From the NCBI GenBank assembly GCA_013368325.1, contig JAACJK010000058.1:1054001-1118000 (forward strand): DNA of 64,000 nucleotides, given 5' to 3'. Below are positions 33,211 through 44,110 of the stretch, piece by piece. Origin of the DNA: Ephemerocybe angulata (Eukaryota; Basidiomycota; Agaricomycetes; Agaricales; Psathyrellaceae). The notes below the pieces were generated by a model. The model did not search any database. It was given only the letters and a program-made list of their open reading frames with translations, and was not told where the DNA came from. The position numbers were made by a program, and so were the translations under genes. The first letter of the stretch is position 1; each line of letters begins with the position of its first letter.

Positions 33211-35605
33211 ATGGTTTCCCTCACATCCTCCTTCAAGCTCTTGGCTCAATTTGCCGTCTTCTCTGCAGTCCTCGCGGCTGATGTCAACTATGTGTTCAAC
33301 ATAGCCAATGGCAACATAGCTCCTGATGGCTTTACCCGACCAGCAGTCTTGGTCAACGGCGTCTTCCCGGGCACGCTGATTGAGGCTACTCCAGCCGACA
33401 CTTTACACATCACTGTAAATAACCAGTTGACCAACCCTCTCATGCGGTGAGTCTCTCATCAGATTATTCGTGACCACGGTACTGATGGTATCCTTTAGAC
33501 GAAGCACCTCTGTTCATTGGCATGGTCTGGTAAGCTTCTCAGACTGACCTGTCGTCGAGGCCGCCTCATTGAATACCGGCAATCCCCAGTTCCAAGGAAG
33601 GACCGCATCCGAGGATGGACGTATGTCGACCCACATAATCTTCATAGCTCGCGACATCCACTGACTTGTATAATCACAGCGGCGATGGTTACTCAGTGTC
33701 CGATCGCTCCGGGACATTCATACACCTATGACAGTTAGTATATTTCGTAGTACCTTTGAAACGTCTACTAAATAGCGCCTCTGGTCTTCAGTCCCTCTCA
33801 GAGGGCAGGCAGGTACACACTGGTACCACAGGTGAGGTCTATGCCCCGGCGAATTTGGACGTACACACTCATCCATACCATCAGTCACCTTTCCTCCCAG
33901 TATGTCGACGGTCTTCGGGGGTATGTGTGTCCTCTTAAAACTCCCTGGAAAGCTTAGCTCACGTCCTTCAAGTGTCATTGTTGTCAGGGGTAGGTTTGCC
34001 CGATATGCGTAGACCCGACTGAGACGCTGATACCGGAGTACTAGACCCCAATGATCCTCACCTCTCGCTTTACGACGAGGATAATGCAAACACGGTTATT
34101 ACTCTAGGTGACTGGTATCACAATGTAAGTCTCACGTTCCAATTCGTTCTGATTCTTAATTACTGATTATCGAACAATGTCTTGCAGCCAGCTCCAGGTA
34201 TCCAGGAAATTTATATGGCAGGAAACAATGAGCCGGTGTGTTCTTTCATCTCCTGTCGTGGATTCTGCACTCACACATTCTATCTACACCTCCAAGGTTC
34301 CTGACTCTGGTACCATCAACGGTCGCGGACGCTACATTGGAGGGCCGACTGTCCAGCGCACCCGCGTCAATGTTGTCCAAGGAAAGAAGTACCGCCTTCG
34401 GGTCGTCAACATCTCCGCCTACTCCGGCTTTACGTTTTCGATTGAGGGACATTCACTTACGATCATTGAGGTCTGGGTTTCTGATTTGGACTGCAGGATC
34501 ACCGACTGATGCGCTCTTCTGACAGGTCGATGGCGTCAGCCATGTTCCGAAAGTCGTCGGTGGCTTCGACATCTACGTGGGACAGCGTTATTCGGTAGTC
34601 GTTAACGCGAATCAGGCGATAAATAATTATTGGATCAGAGCCCCCATGGAGCTTCAACATGATAGTGACAATGACAATCGTAAGTCCTCGAATCCAGCAG
34701 TACCTTGAACCTTCTGACGGGACTTGATGCAGTTGACACCGATAATGTCTACGCTGTCCTTCATTATGAGGGCGCCCCAGACGCTGAGCCGACAACCCCT
34801 GCTAAGGTCGGTGCTAGTAACGTGCTCGAGGAGTACCAGCTTGCTGCTCTTGAGAACCCCGGCGCACCCGGAGGAAGCGCCCCCGCGGACAGAATCATCG
34901 ATCTTCAATTCTCGCGCGATACTACTGGTGGAACGAAGGCGAGTCTTCTTGCCTTAAAGCCCTAACCCATGGAGAGGTCGACTAACACCCTCTCACTCCC
35001 TTTCTTCAGTGGAAATTCAACGGCATTCAATACCAGTCTCCTAGTGTCCCAACGCTGCTCCAGATCATCAGTGGCGCCACCAACCCTGCCGACTTCACCA
35101 CTTCCGAGCACACCCTTGTCCTCAATCACAACGAGATCGTCGAAATTCATCTCCACGGCTCTGCTAATGGCCACGTCCATCCGTTCCAGTAAGAACTTTC
35201 TGGCCCATCACCGAGTCGAACAGGGTTCTGATATTATTCAAGCCTTCACGGTCATGCTTTCGACGTTGTTCAGGGGAACAGCGGTCCGGTCAACTATGTC
35301 AATCCTCCTCGCCGCGACGTCGTTGGTATCCAAGGAGGTACTGGAATCATTCGATTCAAAGCGGACAATCCTGGACCATGGTTCCTTCATTGCCATATCG
35401 GTAAGTTCAAAGAATTGCACGACATCTTGAGAGTCGTATTGACATCTGTTTATCGTACTCAGACTGGCATCTCGAGGCAGGCCTTGCGGTAGTCTTTGCC
35501 GAGGCTCCCGCAGAGCAACGCTCGGGACCCAACGCTCAGATAATCAAACAAGAATGGCTTGATCTCTGCCCCATCTACGACGCCCTTCCTGCCGATCAGA
35601 AGTGA
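33211..35605 (+). CDS. Laccase (multicopper oxidase, EC 1.10.3.2 type), 530 aa, 15 exons
   Basis: Fifteen exons join in phase to 530 codons plus stop; the last exon is 35463-35605. A signal peptide precedes [18 protein letters not shown]. All four copper motifs are intact: [37 protein letters not shown] and [15 protein letters not shown]. The residue ten positions after the T1 Cys is Leu, the axial position that is Phe in many high-potential enzymes. Two features are unusual. Exon 7 (33973-33989) is only 17 bases, and the intron at 34939-35009 starts GC rather than GT. Without both, the frame breaks; with both, the length is right for the family. Laccases oxidise phenols with reduction of oxygen to water, outside the cell. 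I see no inactivating change. Confidence 0.93.
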
Positions 35606-35839
35606 TTCCAGATCCCCTGTTTCGAACTTGTATACAATTCCTTCTTTTGTAACTTTATGTGTTTGTACTTATCAGTTATTTATTGAACCATTCTCCTTGC
35701 CGAGTTCGACATAGTCTCTTTGAATTAGGCAGAGTGATCATAAGGGCCAGTCCATACACTGGCACCTGCGTGACACATGAGCGCCTAATTTATCATTCCA
35801 GCCTCCTTCGGCAAACATTGGGAAGACGCGAACTATTCG
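35606..35839. other. Laccase 3' flank
   Basis: Presumed 3' UTR and spacer. No gene seen. Confidence 0.4.
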
Positions 35840-35959
35840 AAATCCCCAGACGCCTATCTCAGACGCGAACCTCTTCCCAGGGTTCCCCATGGCGCCGCCG
35901 ATTCCTTCGAGCCACAGCACACCATTTAGGCCACATTGCGTGATAGGGAAGCTTCTCAC
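35840..35959 (-). pseudogene. Fragment of an unrecognised gene, copy A (pair with 41340-41508)
   Basis: The minus strand reads GLNGVLWLEGIGGAMGNPGK then RFASEIGVWGF, paralleling GLNGMLRIEGIGGVVGDPGK in copy B. The match is also clear in DNA. I do not recognise the parent protein. The fragment lies upstream of, and divergent to, the inhibitor-exon fragment at 36027, as copy B does to its inhibitor gene. Confidence 0.5.
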
Positions 35960-36026
35960 AATCTCGCGCGCACAGCCTGAAAGCTGTTTGTATTGCCGGT
36001 CACATTTAGCCCAACCGCGACCCTAG

Positions 36027-36177
36027 AATCATTGGAAGGGGGAGCCCATGGGGGGATTGGATGATCTTGGATTCTCCGGGTGGACAAGTCCAGATGACGG
36101 AAACGGTCGCGTCCACGCCGTCTATCCCACCGTACTTCCAGCCGAACATCATTCTCCACCTTGACCGCTTGGATTGA
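36027..36177 (+). pseudogene. Last exon of a protease-inhibitor-like (I66-type) gene, copy A
   Basis: Right after an intact splice acceptor (CGACCCTAG) the frame reads IIGRGSPWGDWMILDSPGG, then VQMTETVAS and PYFQPNIILHLDRLD-stop, nearly identical to the last exon of the gene at 41645-42170. The first two exons and promoter are missing: similarity to copy B jumps from the divergent fragment (to 35959) almost straight to this exon. It is a deletion remnant. Confidence 0.7.
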
Positions 36178-36424
36178 TGGTTAGCTTAAGGGACGTATAC
36201 AGGATTGGGATAAAGAAGGACGCTTAAGAATGTTAATGAGGACTTGCAGCTGGGGTCAGGACTAGTTCCATGTGTTTGAATTACCAGATGCAAGTTGTGA
36301 AGGTCAATCTCCTGCAGTACTAGTATATGGTGACGCAAAGTGAGAGCTCTGAGTGACGAGTTCATGGGTATGATTATTGTGCCCGGAGAGGCGGAGACAC
36401 GTATAGTAGTAGTAAGCAGAATAA

Positions 36425-39400
36425 CTAATATCCAAAATGAACATAAGGAATCCACGCGAGCAAATTTTTCTCTGAGCCCATGTCAAGGCGCTGTCTCAAC
36501 TGCGAAACAGCGTGGTGAAGCGCGTATGCAGAATCCGACCCATCAAACTCCCCTTCACTGGCACTCCCCTCTCTCCAAAGATAGCTATAGAAATCATGGG
36601 CAACATCAACCGCATGGGAGTCACCAATTGCCCACATCGTCGCAACTACCCTTCGGTATCCCGCGGCGAGCATCCCAGCGGCGAGATGTACCGCTTCATT
36701 AGTGGACGTGTCCTCCCCCGTGCTCGTTTCACATGCCGAGAGGAATGCAAGATCAGCATTCTCAAACCTCTTCCGAATAATGGTCCCCAGATCCAGCGAG
36801 CCATTGTGGAATAGGAACCGACTCTGGAGGGGATTAACTGCATTCTGGGATGCGTGGCACGCGAGGTGCAGGCTGGTATAGCATTCCACATCTTTCAGAT
36901 ATTCGTCGATATTGATGGCGTCGTCCCCTTCAAGCTTCCGCGCCCTCACCCCTCGTTCGCGAGCCAGACTGGAGATGGAACGAACCTCCTGCGTGGTTCC
37001 AGTGATTGGTGGGACCCCCGGGGCGTTTGGCTGGCTGGTCAAAAGGATCCCGGATACAGCCTTGAGGTTTTTGAGTGAGCGTGTGTTTTTGACTAGCTCA
37101 GTAAGTGTAGTGACTGATGGCGTGTACGAGGAAACAGCGTAGTCGTGTATGGACACCGAGCTGACAGGGCCGTCATATATCCCGGCTGCGTGAATGGGGA
37201 GGAAGGACAGCATTCCTGTTGGGCACCACCAGATTCTGGGTGGATTCTGGGTGGATGTTGGGTCCGACTTCTGGAGAGGTCGTTAGTAGGGCGCCCCTTC
37301 AATCATGAGGATCGATCTTCTATGCTCACCCGTATTTCTAATGCTTCCACGATTGGTTTCACAACCTCTTCCCATAGAGATTGGAGGATGATAGAAACCG
37401 TTCCCTTCTCCCTTTTCTCTTTGCGATAAGTCCTGATGGATCGGCTCGGAGGGTAATCATTGGAATCATCCACAGGTCCTCGGGCATGGAGTTGATGGAA
37501 TGACAGCTGGGCGCTTAAAGACCGCTTGTATTCCAAGCATTTCTCACGGGAGAAATCAGGCAGGGCAATGTGAACGGGTTCCTCAAAATTGAGGGACAGA
37601 GCGATTGCATCACATCGATCATCGTCGACATTCACAATGACGACAAATCCCGAGTCCGGTAGGTCCTGCATCAAGCTTGAGTGCGGCAAGAGCGTGAGGA
37701 ATTGTTCAAAGCCCGGAAGCGCCCGTATCGTCTCCAGGAGGTTATCCCACTTCTGCACGAGATGCATGTGAACGCGAGCCTCCTTCTCCAGCGATATCTT
37801 CTCTGAGAACGACATGTCGATGCGTATCTCAGGACGGGAAGAGCCAGCGGTCTCAAGTTGCTTCGACAACTCGGCAACGCGCCTAGCCAAATGAGGGTAC
37901 TCAAGCTCTAGCTCATCGACTGGCTTGCGAAGGCGGGAGAGATGGCCCCAAACAAGGCATCTGCCTCTCTCCAGCCACTCCAAAGCTTTGTCTGGTCGTC
38001 CGAGAGAGCATGCAGCGGCGCCGGCTTTAAGAGGGATCCACCTATACTCTCGAAACTGATTGAGACGATGATGGACTGTTTTCTCTAGCCCTGCCACCAC
38101 TGCGACCAGCTCGACAGCAACGTCAAATGCAGCCAATACATCGCTTGAGCTCGGGAAGCGCCTGTATCGCAGCCGGGCCCACTCTCCTGCCGAGTACAGT
38201 CTGGTAGACGGGAAACCGGCCTTCGCAACGGCAGCGGATTTGAAGGTTGATATGCATGCCTCGAGTCGGTCGTGATCGTCCTGACAGGCCAGCCACCAGC
38301 TGTATAGCGAGCCTCCTAGGTGGCACAGCCATGTTGGTGTACTTGAATGCCCATGCGCCGTCAGCTCTACGGCCTTCTCATTTAATGATATTGCTTCGGT
38401 GAGATCTGCGATGTCCCCTGTGAGGTCGAATCGCAGCAGGAGTGAGGATCCCAACCGACCCAAGAGAGTGGCTTCGGTGGAATGGCCTCCAGCGGACAGT
38501 GCTAATGCTTTTCGCTCCATCTCTATTGCTCTTCCGAGCTCCGCAGGGTTATTCGTAAGTCGAACTTGGGTCTCGATCATCCCCCCAAGGGAGCACAACC
38601 ACATCGGTAGACACGCATGTCCCACGGGAGCCAGATCAACGGCTCTCTGGGCGGATGAGATAGCACTGGTATGGTCTGTGAGCTGTCCGGTGTGCGTGAA
38701 GCGGCTATTGAGTGAAATGGCGAGGTTGTGCAGGTACGTGGGTAGGTTTTTGTGACCGTCGGGAATCAGTTGTACCGCTTTCTCGCAACAAGAAATTGCT
38801 TCAGCTAGGTCTGCGACGTTGTCAGTATACTCATACCGGTCCCGAAACTCCAATCCGAGGTCGTTGAGTTGCAGTGGAATGCTCACGTGTCCCGCCGGAG
38901 TGAGCTGTATTGCCTTCTGGTGAATGGCGATGGCTTCGGCAAGATCCTCAAGGTTTCCAGTACGTTTAAAGCGGTATGACAAGGAAGTTCCAAGGTTACT
39001 GAGCCGGTGAGGTAAGGCATGATGCCCTTCTGGGCTAAGGTATACGGCTCTCTCCCCGAACGAGATGGCGTTGGCGAGGTCTGCAGTGTCTCCTGTGTGT
39101 TCATAGCGGAACCGAAGCGTAGCTCCGAGATTGCTCAACCGAGTAGGGTCGTCCTCCGGAGAAAGCTCCACCGCCCTCTCCGCAAAGGTAACGGCCTCAG
39201 TCAGGTCGGTTACACTGCCGGTGCAGCGGAATCGCATGGCGAAGGACCCTCCAAGGAACTCCAGCCTCATCGGTAGGTCTGCATGACCCACTGGAGTCAG
39301 GTTCACGGCCCTCTTAGCCAACGAGATGGCTTCAACAGAATCCGCAAGGTCGCCTGTACGCTCGAAGCGAGTCTGGAATGCACCCCCGAGGGTGCCCAGC

Positions 39401-40638
39401 ATCGTGGGTAGGTTTGCATCGCACGACGGAGTCAGATCTACAGCTCTTTTTCCGAATGAAATGGCTTCGTTGAGGTCCGCGAGCTCACCGGTGTGCTCAA
39501 AACGGGCTTGAAGCGAGGTTGCGACGTTGTCTAGCCATTCTGGCAAGTCTTCATTGTCGTCAGGCATCAACTCAATGGCCCTCTGGTACATTGTGATAGA
39601 CTCTGCGAGGTCTGCGACATTCCCGGCGCGCTCAAAGCGAGAATCGAATAACCACCCGAGCTCGTTTAGTCGGGTGGGTAAGTCGGTGTCATCGTCAACA
39701 CTACGGTCCACACATCTCCGGGTATATGTGATGGCTTCGTCCAGGTCTGTTAGCGACCCGGTGAGCTCAAATCGTTTGTGGAATGCGAGTGCGATGTTTT
39801 CGACCACAATCGAGATGTCGGTATCATCCTCAGCTGTCAGCAGCACGGATTTCTTCGAAAAGGAGATTGCCCTGTCGAGGTCCTCGGGCGTATGAGAGTC
39901 GTCGAAGCGTAACTGATACGCGAATCCAAGGTTGTGCAACACTATGGGTAGTAGCTTCTCGTTGTCAGGTACCAGCTCGAGAGCCCTCTGGTACAATGCA
40001 ATAGACTCGGAGAGGTCGGCGACGTTCCCGGTGCGCTCAAAGAGGCACTCGAATGCCAATCCGAGGCCGATTAGTCGGGTGGGTAAGTCATCGTCCTCAG
40101 CCGTCAGCAGCAAGGATCTCTTCAAAAATGAAATCGCCCTGTCGAGGTCCTCGGGCAGATGAGAGATGTCGAAGCGGGACCGATACGCGAACCCAAGGTT
40201 GTGCAAGCGTATGGGTAGCTCCTTGTCATCCTCGGGCGCTGAATCCACCGATCTGTGTCCCACTAGAATCGCTTCGTCGAGGTCTGCCAGGCTGTCGGTT
40301 TGGTCGGCACGACCTTGGTGGTATTCGGCGAGGAGGCCTAGCCACCAATTGAAGTCTGTATGGTCCTCAGGAATGAGCTGCAACGCCTTCTGAATCAACT
40401 CGAAGGCGCTATCAAGCTCCAAGATATCGCTACTCTCGTCGAACCGCTTGATGAGATCTGGTGCATCCTTCTTCAGACGCTCGAGGGTGTCTGTATCTCG
40501 GTTCTTAGATTCATCCCTGCTCAACCAAATTGCGACATACCTTCTATCCTTTCTTCCCTCAATGCGCTGCGAATAGAGTCAGCCTCGAATATGAAGCGCA
40601 CATCGTTGAGAAGTCACGCACCAAATCTTGTTATCCAT
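36425..40638 (-). CDS. TPR-CHAT protein (caspase-fold protease-like), about 1,349 aa
   Basis: Exon 40516-37330 encodes some 16 degenerate tetratricopeptide repeats of about 45-50 residues, typified by RFERTGNVADLAESI and RFEHTGELADLNEAI, then a linker. After a 59-base intron with a perfect CTAAC branch site, exon 37270-36425 encodes the CHAT domain: RIWWCPTGMLSFLPIHAAG, YAVSSYTPSVTTL, the catalytic His in SLHLACHASQ, and the catalytic Cys in FLSACETSTG, ending NLLAWIPYVHFGY. A 17-base first exon (40638-40622, MDNKIW) is proposed because the main frame has no ATG and this one joins in phase; this start is the least certain part. CHAT enzymes belong to the caspase/separase clan; fungal TPR-CHAT proteins are numerous and mostly uncharacterised. 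Both catalytic residues are present. Cytosolic; no signal peptide. Confidence 0.88.
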
Positions 40639-40704
40639 CAAGGTGTCAGATGCGCCGTACGCTCAATATTGCGACAGTCGATATAGTAAGAGGATCCACA
40701 GTGA

Positions 40705-40757
40705 GCCAGGTATATAACGCGACGTCACTGTCAGGGAGGTCGCGTTATATACCTGGC
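40705..40757. promoter_or_regulatory. Perfect 19-base hairpin upstream of the TPR-CHAT gene
   Basis: GCCAGGTATATAACGCGAC (40705-40723) is exactly inverted at 40739-40757 around a 15-base loop containing GTCACTGTCAGGG. It begins 66 bases upstream of the proposed ATG at 40638. Each arm contains TATATAA-like sequence, so the symmetric element may be part of a core promoter or an operator; it could also be a tiny relic of a mobile element. Confidence 0.55.
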
Positions 40758-41339
40758 GCTTACCACCAGGCCTCATCCAGTCTCGTGCGGGTCCATGTTC
40801 TGAATCCGCATCGGCGAGTATAGCAACCGGGCTGTGCGCTCGTACATTCAGTTTGACGTTTTTTCAAGGCATTCGGGATACTCCGCAGGCTCCAGAGTCC
40901 ACCAGGTTTGGCGATCCTTATGTGCGCATATTACATTCCAAACCACCTTGTCAGATTCGATTCACGGAATCAAGGCTTGGTTGGGCGTGTTCGTTCGGTG
41001 TGCGTGTGCCAATGTCGGCATAGAGGAACATCCGACTCGAAGCTGTCGCAGTACAAGGTCGTCCATAAGTAGACATGTACTTGCTAATGCAGAATTCTTG
41101 TACTGACCTGTTGCTAACGATGGAGATAGCCCAAGCCTTCGCCCTGCAGAGCCCTAAAACTGTAGGATAAGCAGCGGGAAGACGATTGCAATAGGGCACC
41201 ATAGGTGGCGTGTTCGGACTCGGATCGGTGATGGCGGATACCTTGGGGTGGAGAAATGAGCTGAACCCGTACGGTGCACGCAGGCCCTTTTCGTGAGATG
41301 CGACTGTGTACCCAAGTGGAGGAGTGACGAGCATCGGGT
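40758..41339. other. Spacer between the CHAT promoter and the copy-B locus
   Basis: The open frame of the unrecognised minus-strand gene extends through here to 40951, but only its first part (41340-41508) is conserved in copy A. No independent gene seen. Confidence 0.4.
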
Positions 41340-41508
41340 TTGGGTTTAGAAGAAGCGAGTAAATTGAAACCCCAGACGCCAACCGCTTCCCAGGATCCCC
41401 CACGACCCCGCCAATTCCTTCGATCCGCAACATACCGTTTAGGCCAGGTGCGTGATATGCCACCTTCTTACAGTCTCGAGCGTACAGCATTCTTCTCCAT
41501 TGATTCAC
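41340..41508 (-). pseudogene. Unrecognised gene or fragment, copy B
   Basis: The minus strand reads MLYARDCKKVAYHAPGLNG, then MLRIEGIGGVVGDPGKRLAS. The frame remains open to 40951, but beyond 41340 there is no match to copy A and no recognisable domain. Conservation of this segment between two loci suggests former coding function. Whether the whole 185-codon frame is a gene cannot be decided here. Confidence 0.4.
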
Positions 41509-41644
41509 GGAGCCCTGAAAGAAAAAGAAGTGTGAGCCTCGAAGATAATCCGTAGAAGGTGCGATGTTCTAGATGTCGCACTTAAAACCACATACCTTAG
41601 GCATCCTGAGGGGTCGGACTTCCGTTTTCTACCCAACTAACGCC

Positions 41645-42170
41645 ATGTCTCTCAGCACCCTCACCGGAACCTACTCGATTCACAGCACGTACCCCGGTCT
41701 GCCAACGTAGTCTCCATCGAATCCGCCACCCCTCCTCCAGCCAGAGTCAGTATCCTTTATCAGCCTCACATCTAAGGCAACAACATACTCACCTCTCAGT
41801 CCAGTGGTCGGTATCCCAGCTTCCGAACGGATACTACCACATCGCGGTCGACGGCTACAAAGTGATCAGCAACTCCTCTAAACTCATTTGGGCCATACCA
41901 GAGCCATACGCGAGCCCGCCGACCGAGTGGGAGCTCCAGTCGGTACCACAGCACGGGACAAATGCACACCTGTAAGCACAGAAAGACGTCTTTTCAAGAC
42001 CGGCCTAACGCGACCCTAGAATCATTGAAAGGGGGAGCCCATGGGGAGCCTGGATGATCTCGGATTCTCCGGGTGGGCAAGTCCAGGTGACGCAAACAAT
42101 CGCGTCCACGCCGTCTATCCCACCGTTATTCCAGCCGAACATCGTTCTGCACCTTGACAGGTTGGATTGA
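41645..42170 (+). pseudogene. Protease inhibitor-like beta-trefoil protein (resembles MEROPS I66), copy B, one frameshift
   Basis: Three exons (41645-41749, 41800-41971, 42020-42170) give a small protein without signal peptide: MSLSTLTGTYSIHSTYPGLP, then after the break NVVSIESATPPPAR, QWSVSQLPNGYYHIAVDGY, EPYASPPTEWELQSVPQHG, and SPWGAWMISDSPGG ending in NIVLHLDRLD. The pattern (GTY start, NG-YYHI, PTEW, SPWGAW, PP-FQPN) resembles the mushroom serine-protease inhibitors of family I66, cytosolic defence-type proteins of about 150 aa. In exon 1 the frame breaks at 41,700-41,710: GGTCTGCCAACGTAG reads into a stop, while one base more would continue the conserved frame. The splice sites and the rest are intact, so the lesion is recent or an assembly error. 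Family assignment is by memory and moderate. Confidence 0.55.
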
Positions 42171-42781
42171 GAAATTAGTTGAGAGGGACTGTGTAGTCGA
42201 AAGAATGGGATTAGGAAACAGGCGAACGGTAGAAAGAGTCCCCCAAAAGACAATGAACACTCTTCGCATTCAGTTCCGGGAGAATAAGAACCACCATATT
42301 CGAGGATTGTCCGTGGATGGTGCGACGCTCATGTGATTCAGCGTGCCAAAGTATCTTAGACTTCAGCGCTAGTGGCATGACCGCACTCAACACCAGTCCA
42401 CACGCCGCCTTTCAGCAGACGCGTGTGTCGCGCACGTCTCGTGCTATCGCAGTAGATCGAGCAACTCTGCCTTGTCTCTCAGACTCGTCAAACGAATCAT
42501 CGCGCTCTACAAAAGACTCGTCAGAGCAGAACACGGATGACGAACGAGCGGACTCACCCATCACAGTACTCAACGTCACCGGCCGAATGACATATCGAAA
42601 AGCACCATATATTTTGAGAACGAAGGGATGGCACCCGCTCCGAGGTAAGATACAAAGAGCGACAAGACCGATAAAGAACACAGGGCAACGGGGAATCTAG
42701 AAAAGCGGGTAGATACGACGAACAAGTCACTGAAGTGGAATGAGCAACAAAACGAAGTAAAAGTTCGATAGCACTCACCGA
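42171..42781. other. Intergenic region between the inhibitor gene and PEX13
   Basis: Contains the 3' flank of both converging genes. Frames of up to 127 codons occur on both strands without recognisable features. No gene seen. Confidence 0.4.
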
Positions 42782-44110
42782 TCACGGCTTCACCTCTCCA
42801 GCAGGATCCTGTCTCCGCTCCAACACCTCCACCCACTTCCTCGGGAACCACCCCTCCTTCCCCTCCCTCGTCCGTCCCTTCCACCACTCGCCCTCCACCT
42901 CCAACCGCGGATCGACCTCCACACCCGTCGTCGGATCCAACTTGCCCATGATCGCCACAATCTCGTCCTCCTTGAGCGCAAGCTCATTCGCATTCGACGG
43001 CGTGAACGGGTACTTCGCTCTCGCGAACGTGAGCTGGGAGGGATCGAGTGGGGGAAGGGGCTGCGGTGGTTGGCCGTTCCCGAGCTGGGCAGCGCGCTGC
43101 GCCTGCGCCCGCTCGTTCAAGAGTCGGATAAGCTTCGTCATCGCATACGGGATGCCGAAGATCGCGAGGAGGAACACGATAAGGGGCTTCCTGCTCGCCC
43201 TGGGTGCGGGCTGGCCGTTCGGTAGCGTCGGCGCACCCGTCGCTGGAGGTACCGGTCGCCCACTGACGAAATCCTGGAACTGGCTGCTGTTGATCCCGCC
43301 ACTGCTCGCCCGCCCGGTCACAAGCTCCTTCATCCACCGCAGAAGGCCGAACAGCCCGAGCACGCTCCCCAGCGCATTCCTCAGCTGCCCGAACTGGTCG
43401 ATCACCCCCACCATCGCGAAGAAGCTCGAATGCGTCGCCATGAACGTGCTCTCGAGCATCTGCGCCACGCCGGTAAAGGTCTGCACGATCGAGTGGAGGA
43501 GCGCGAAGGTGTGTTGCGTCGTGCTTTCGAGCGTCTGCGTGAGGCTTGGAGGCAGAGGTTGTCCGTCAGGTCCTACAGGGACTCCGTTGGGCCCCATCAT
43601 CGCACCCGGTGGCATCCCATAGCCGCCCATCCCGCCCATCCCGCCGTAGCCACCTCCGCCGTACATACCTCCCCCGTATCCGCCATAGCTCCCCATTCCG
43701 CCGTATGATCCCATCCCGCCATACGACCCTAGGCCGCCGTAGGAGCCCATGCCTCCATAGGATCCGAGGCCACCTCCGAGCCCGCCATAGGATCCGAGCC
43801 CGCCATACGAGCCTAGTCCGCCGTAGCCTGCTGTCGACCCGAATCGCGAGTAAGGTGAGGCGGCCGTTCCGTAGTTTGAGTAGCCAGGTGCTCCTGGAGT
43901 GTTAGAGGTTCCTGAGGCGAACGCAGCTGGTCGTTCAGGGACTGCGGGTTGTGTTGAGGACGATGTTGAGGCCGGGGATGCGGAAGATTGTGAGACAGAC
44001 GGTGCGGCTGGCGGCGGCGCTGCCGTCGTCGTAGTCGTCGTCGGAAGCGGTGATGAAGCTGCTGGCGCTGCAGCGCCGTTGCGCTCCCAAGGTTTTGGAG
44101 GCGAAACCAT
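42782..44110 (-). CDS. PEX13: Peroxin 13, peroxisomal docking-complex membrane protein with SH3 domain, 442 aa
   Basis: A single exon; the ATG at 44110 starts MVSPPKPWERNG, the N-terminal PWE motif of PEX13. The frame is open further upstream but without ATG. Residues 90-190 are a Tyr/Gly-rich region of repeated GGLGSYGG/GGMGSYGG units. The conserved PEX13 core follows (QTLESTTQHTFALLHSIVQT, FFAMVGVIDQFGQLRNALGS, LGLFGLLRWMKEL). A helix, KPLIVFLLAIFGIPYAMTKL, then leads to a C-terminal SH3 domain (FARAKYPFTPSNANELALKE, EWWKGR, GWFPRKWVE). PEX13 sits in the peroxisome membrane with PEX14 and is needed for import of matrix proteins carried by PEX5. A GTGAGT just after the stop could be a 3' UTR intron. 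This is the clearest housekeeping protein gene of the window. Confidence 0.93.
   Translation of the reverse strand: MVSPPKPWERNGAAAPAASSPLPTTTTTTAAPPPAAPSVSQSSASPASTSSSTQPAVPERPAAFASGTSNTPGAPGYSNYGTAASPYSRFGSTAGYGGLGSYGGLGSYGGLGGGLGSYGGMGSYGGLGSYGGMGSYGGMGSYGGYGGGMYGGGGYGGMGGMGGYGMPPGAMMGPNGVPVGPDGQPLPPSLTQTLESTTQHTFALLHSIVQTFTGVAQMLESTFMATHSSFFAMVGVIDQFGQLRNALGSVLGLFGLLRWMKELVTGRASSGGINSSQFQDFVSGRPVPPATGAPTLPNGQPAPRASRKPLIVFLLAIFGIPYAMTKLIRLLNERAQAQRAAQLGNGQPPQPLPPLDPSQLTFARAKYPFTPSNANELALKEDEIVAIMGKLDPTTGVEVDPRLEVEGEWWKGRTREGKEGWFPRKWVEVLERRQDPAGEVKP

Noticed and set aside
33920..34040. Laccase as a pseudogene because of stops after GLRG
   Set aside because: Two introns around a 17-base exon restore the frame and give 530 aa with correct phases throughout.
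42782..44110. Tyr/Gly-rich repeats as evidence for an amyloid or prion-like protein
   Set aside because: The repeats lie in the normal N-terminal region of PEX13, which is Gly/Tyr-rich in many fungi; the conserved core and SH3 domain identify the gene.
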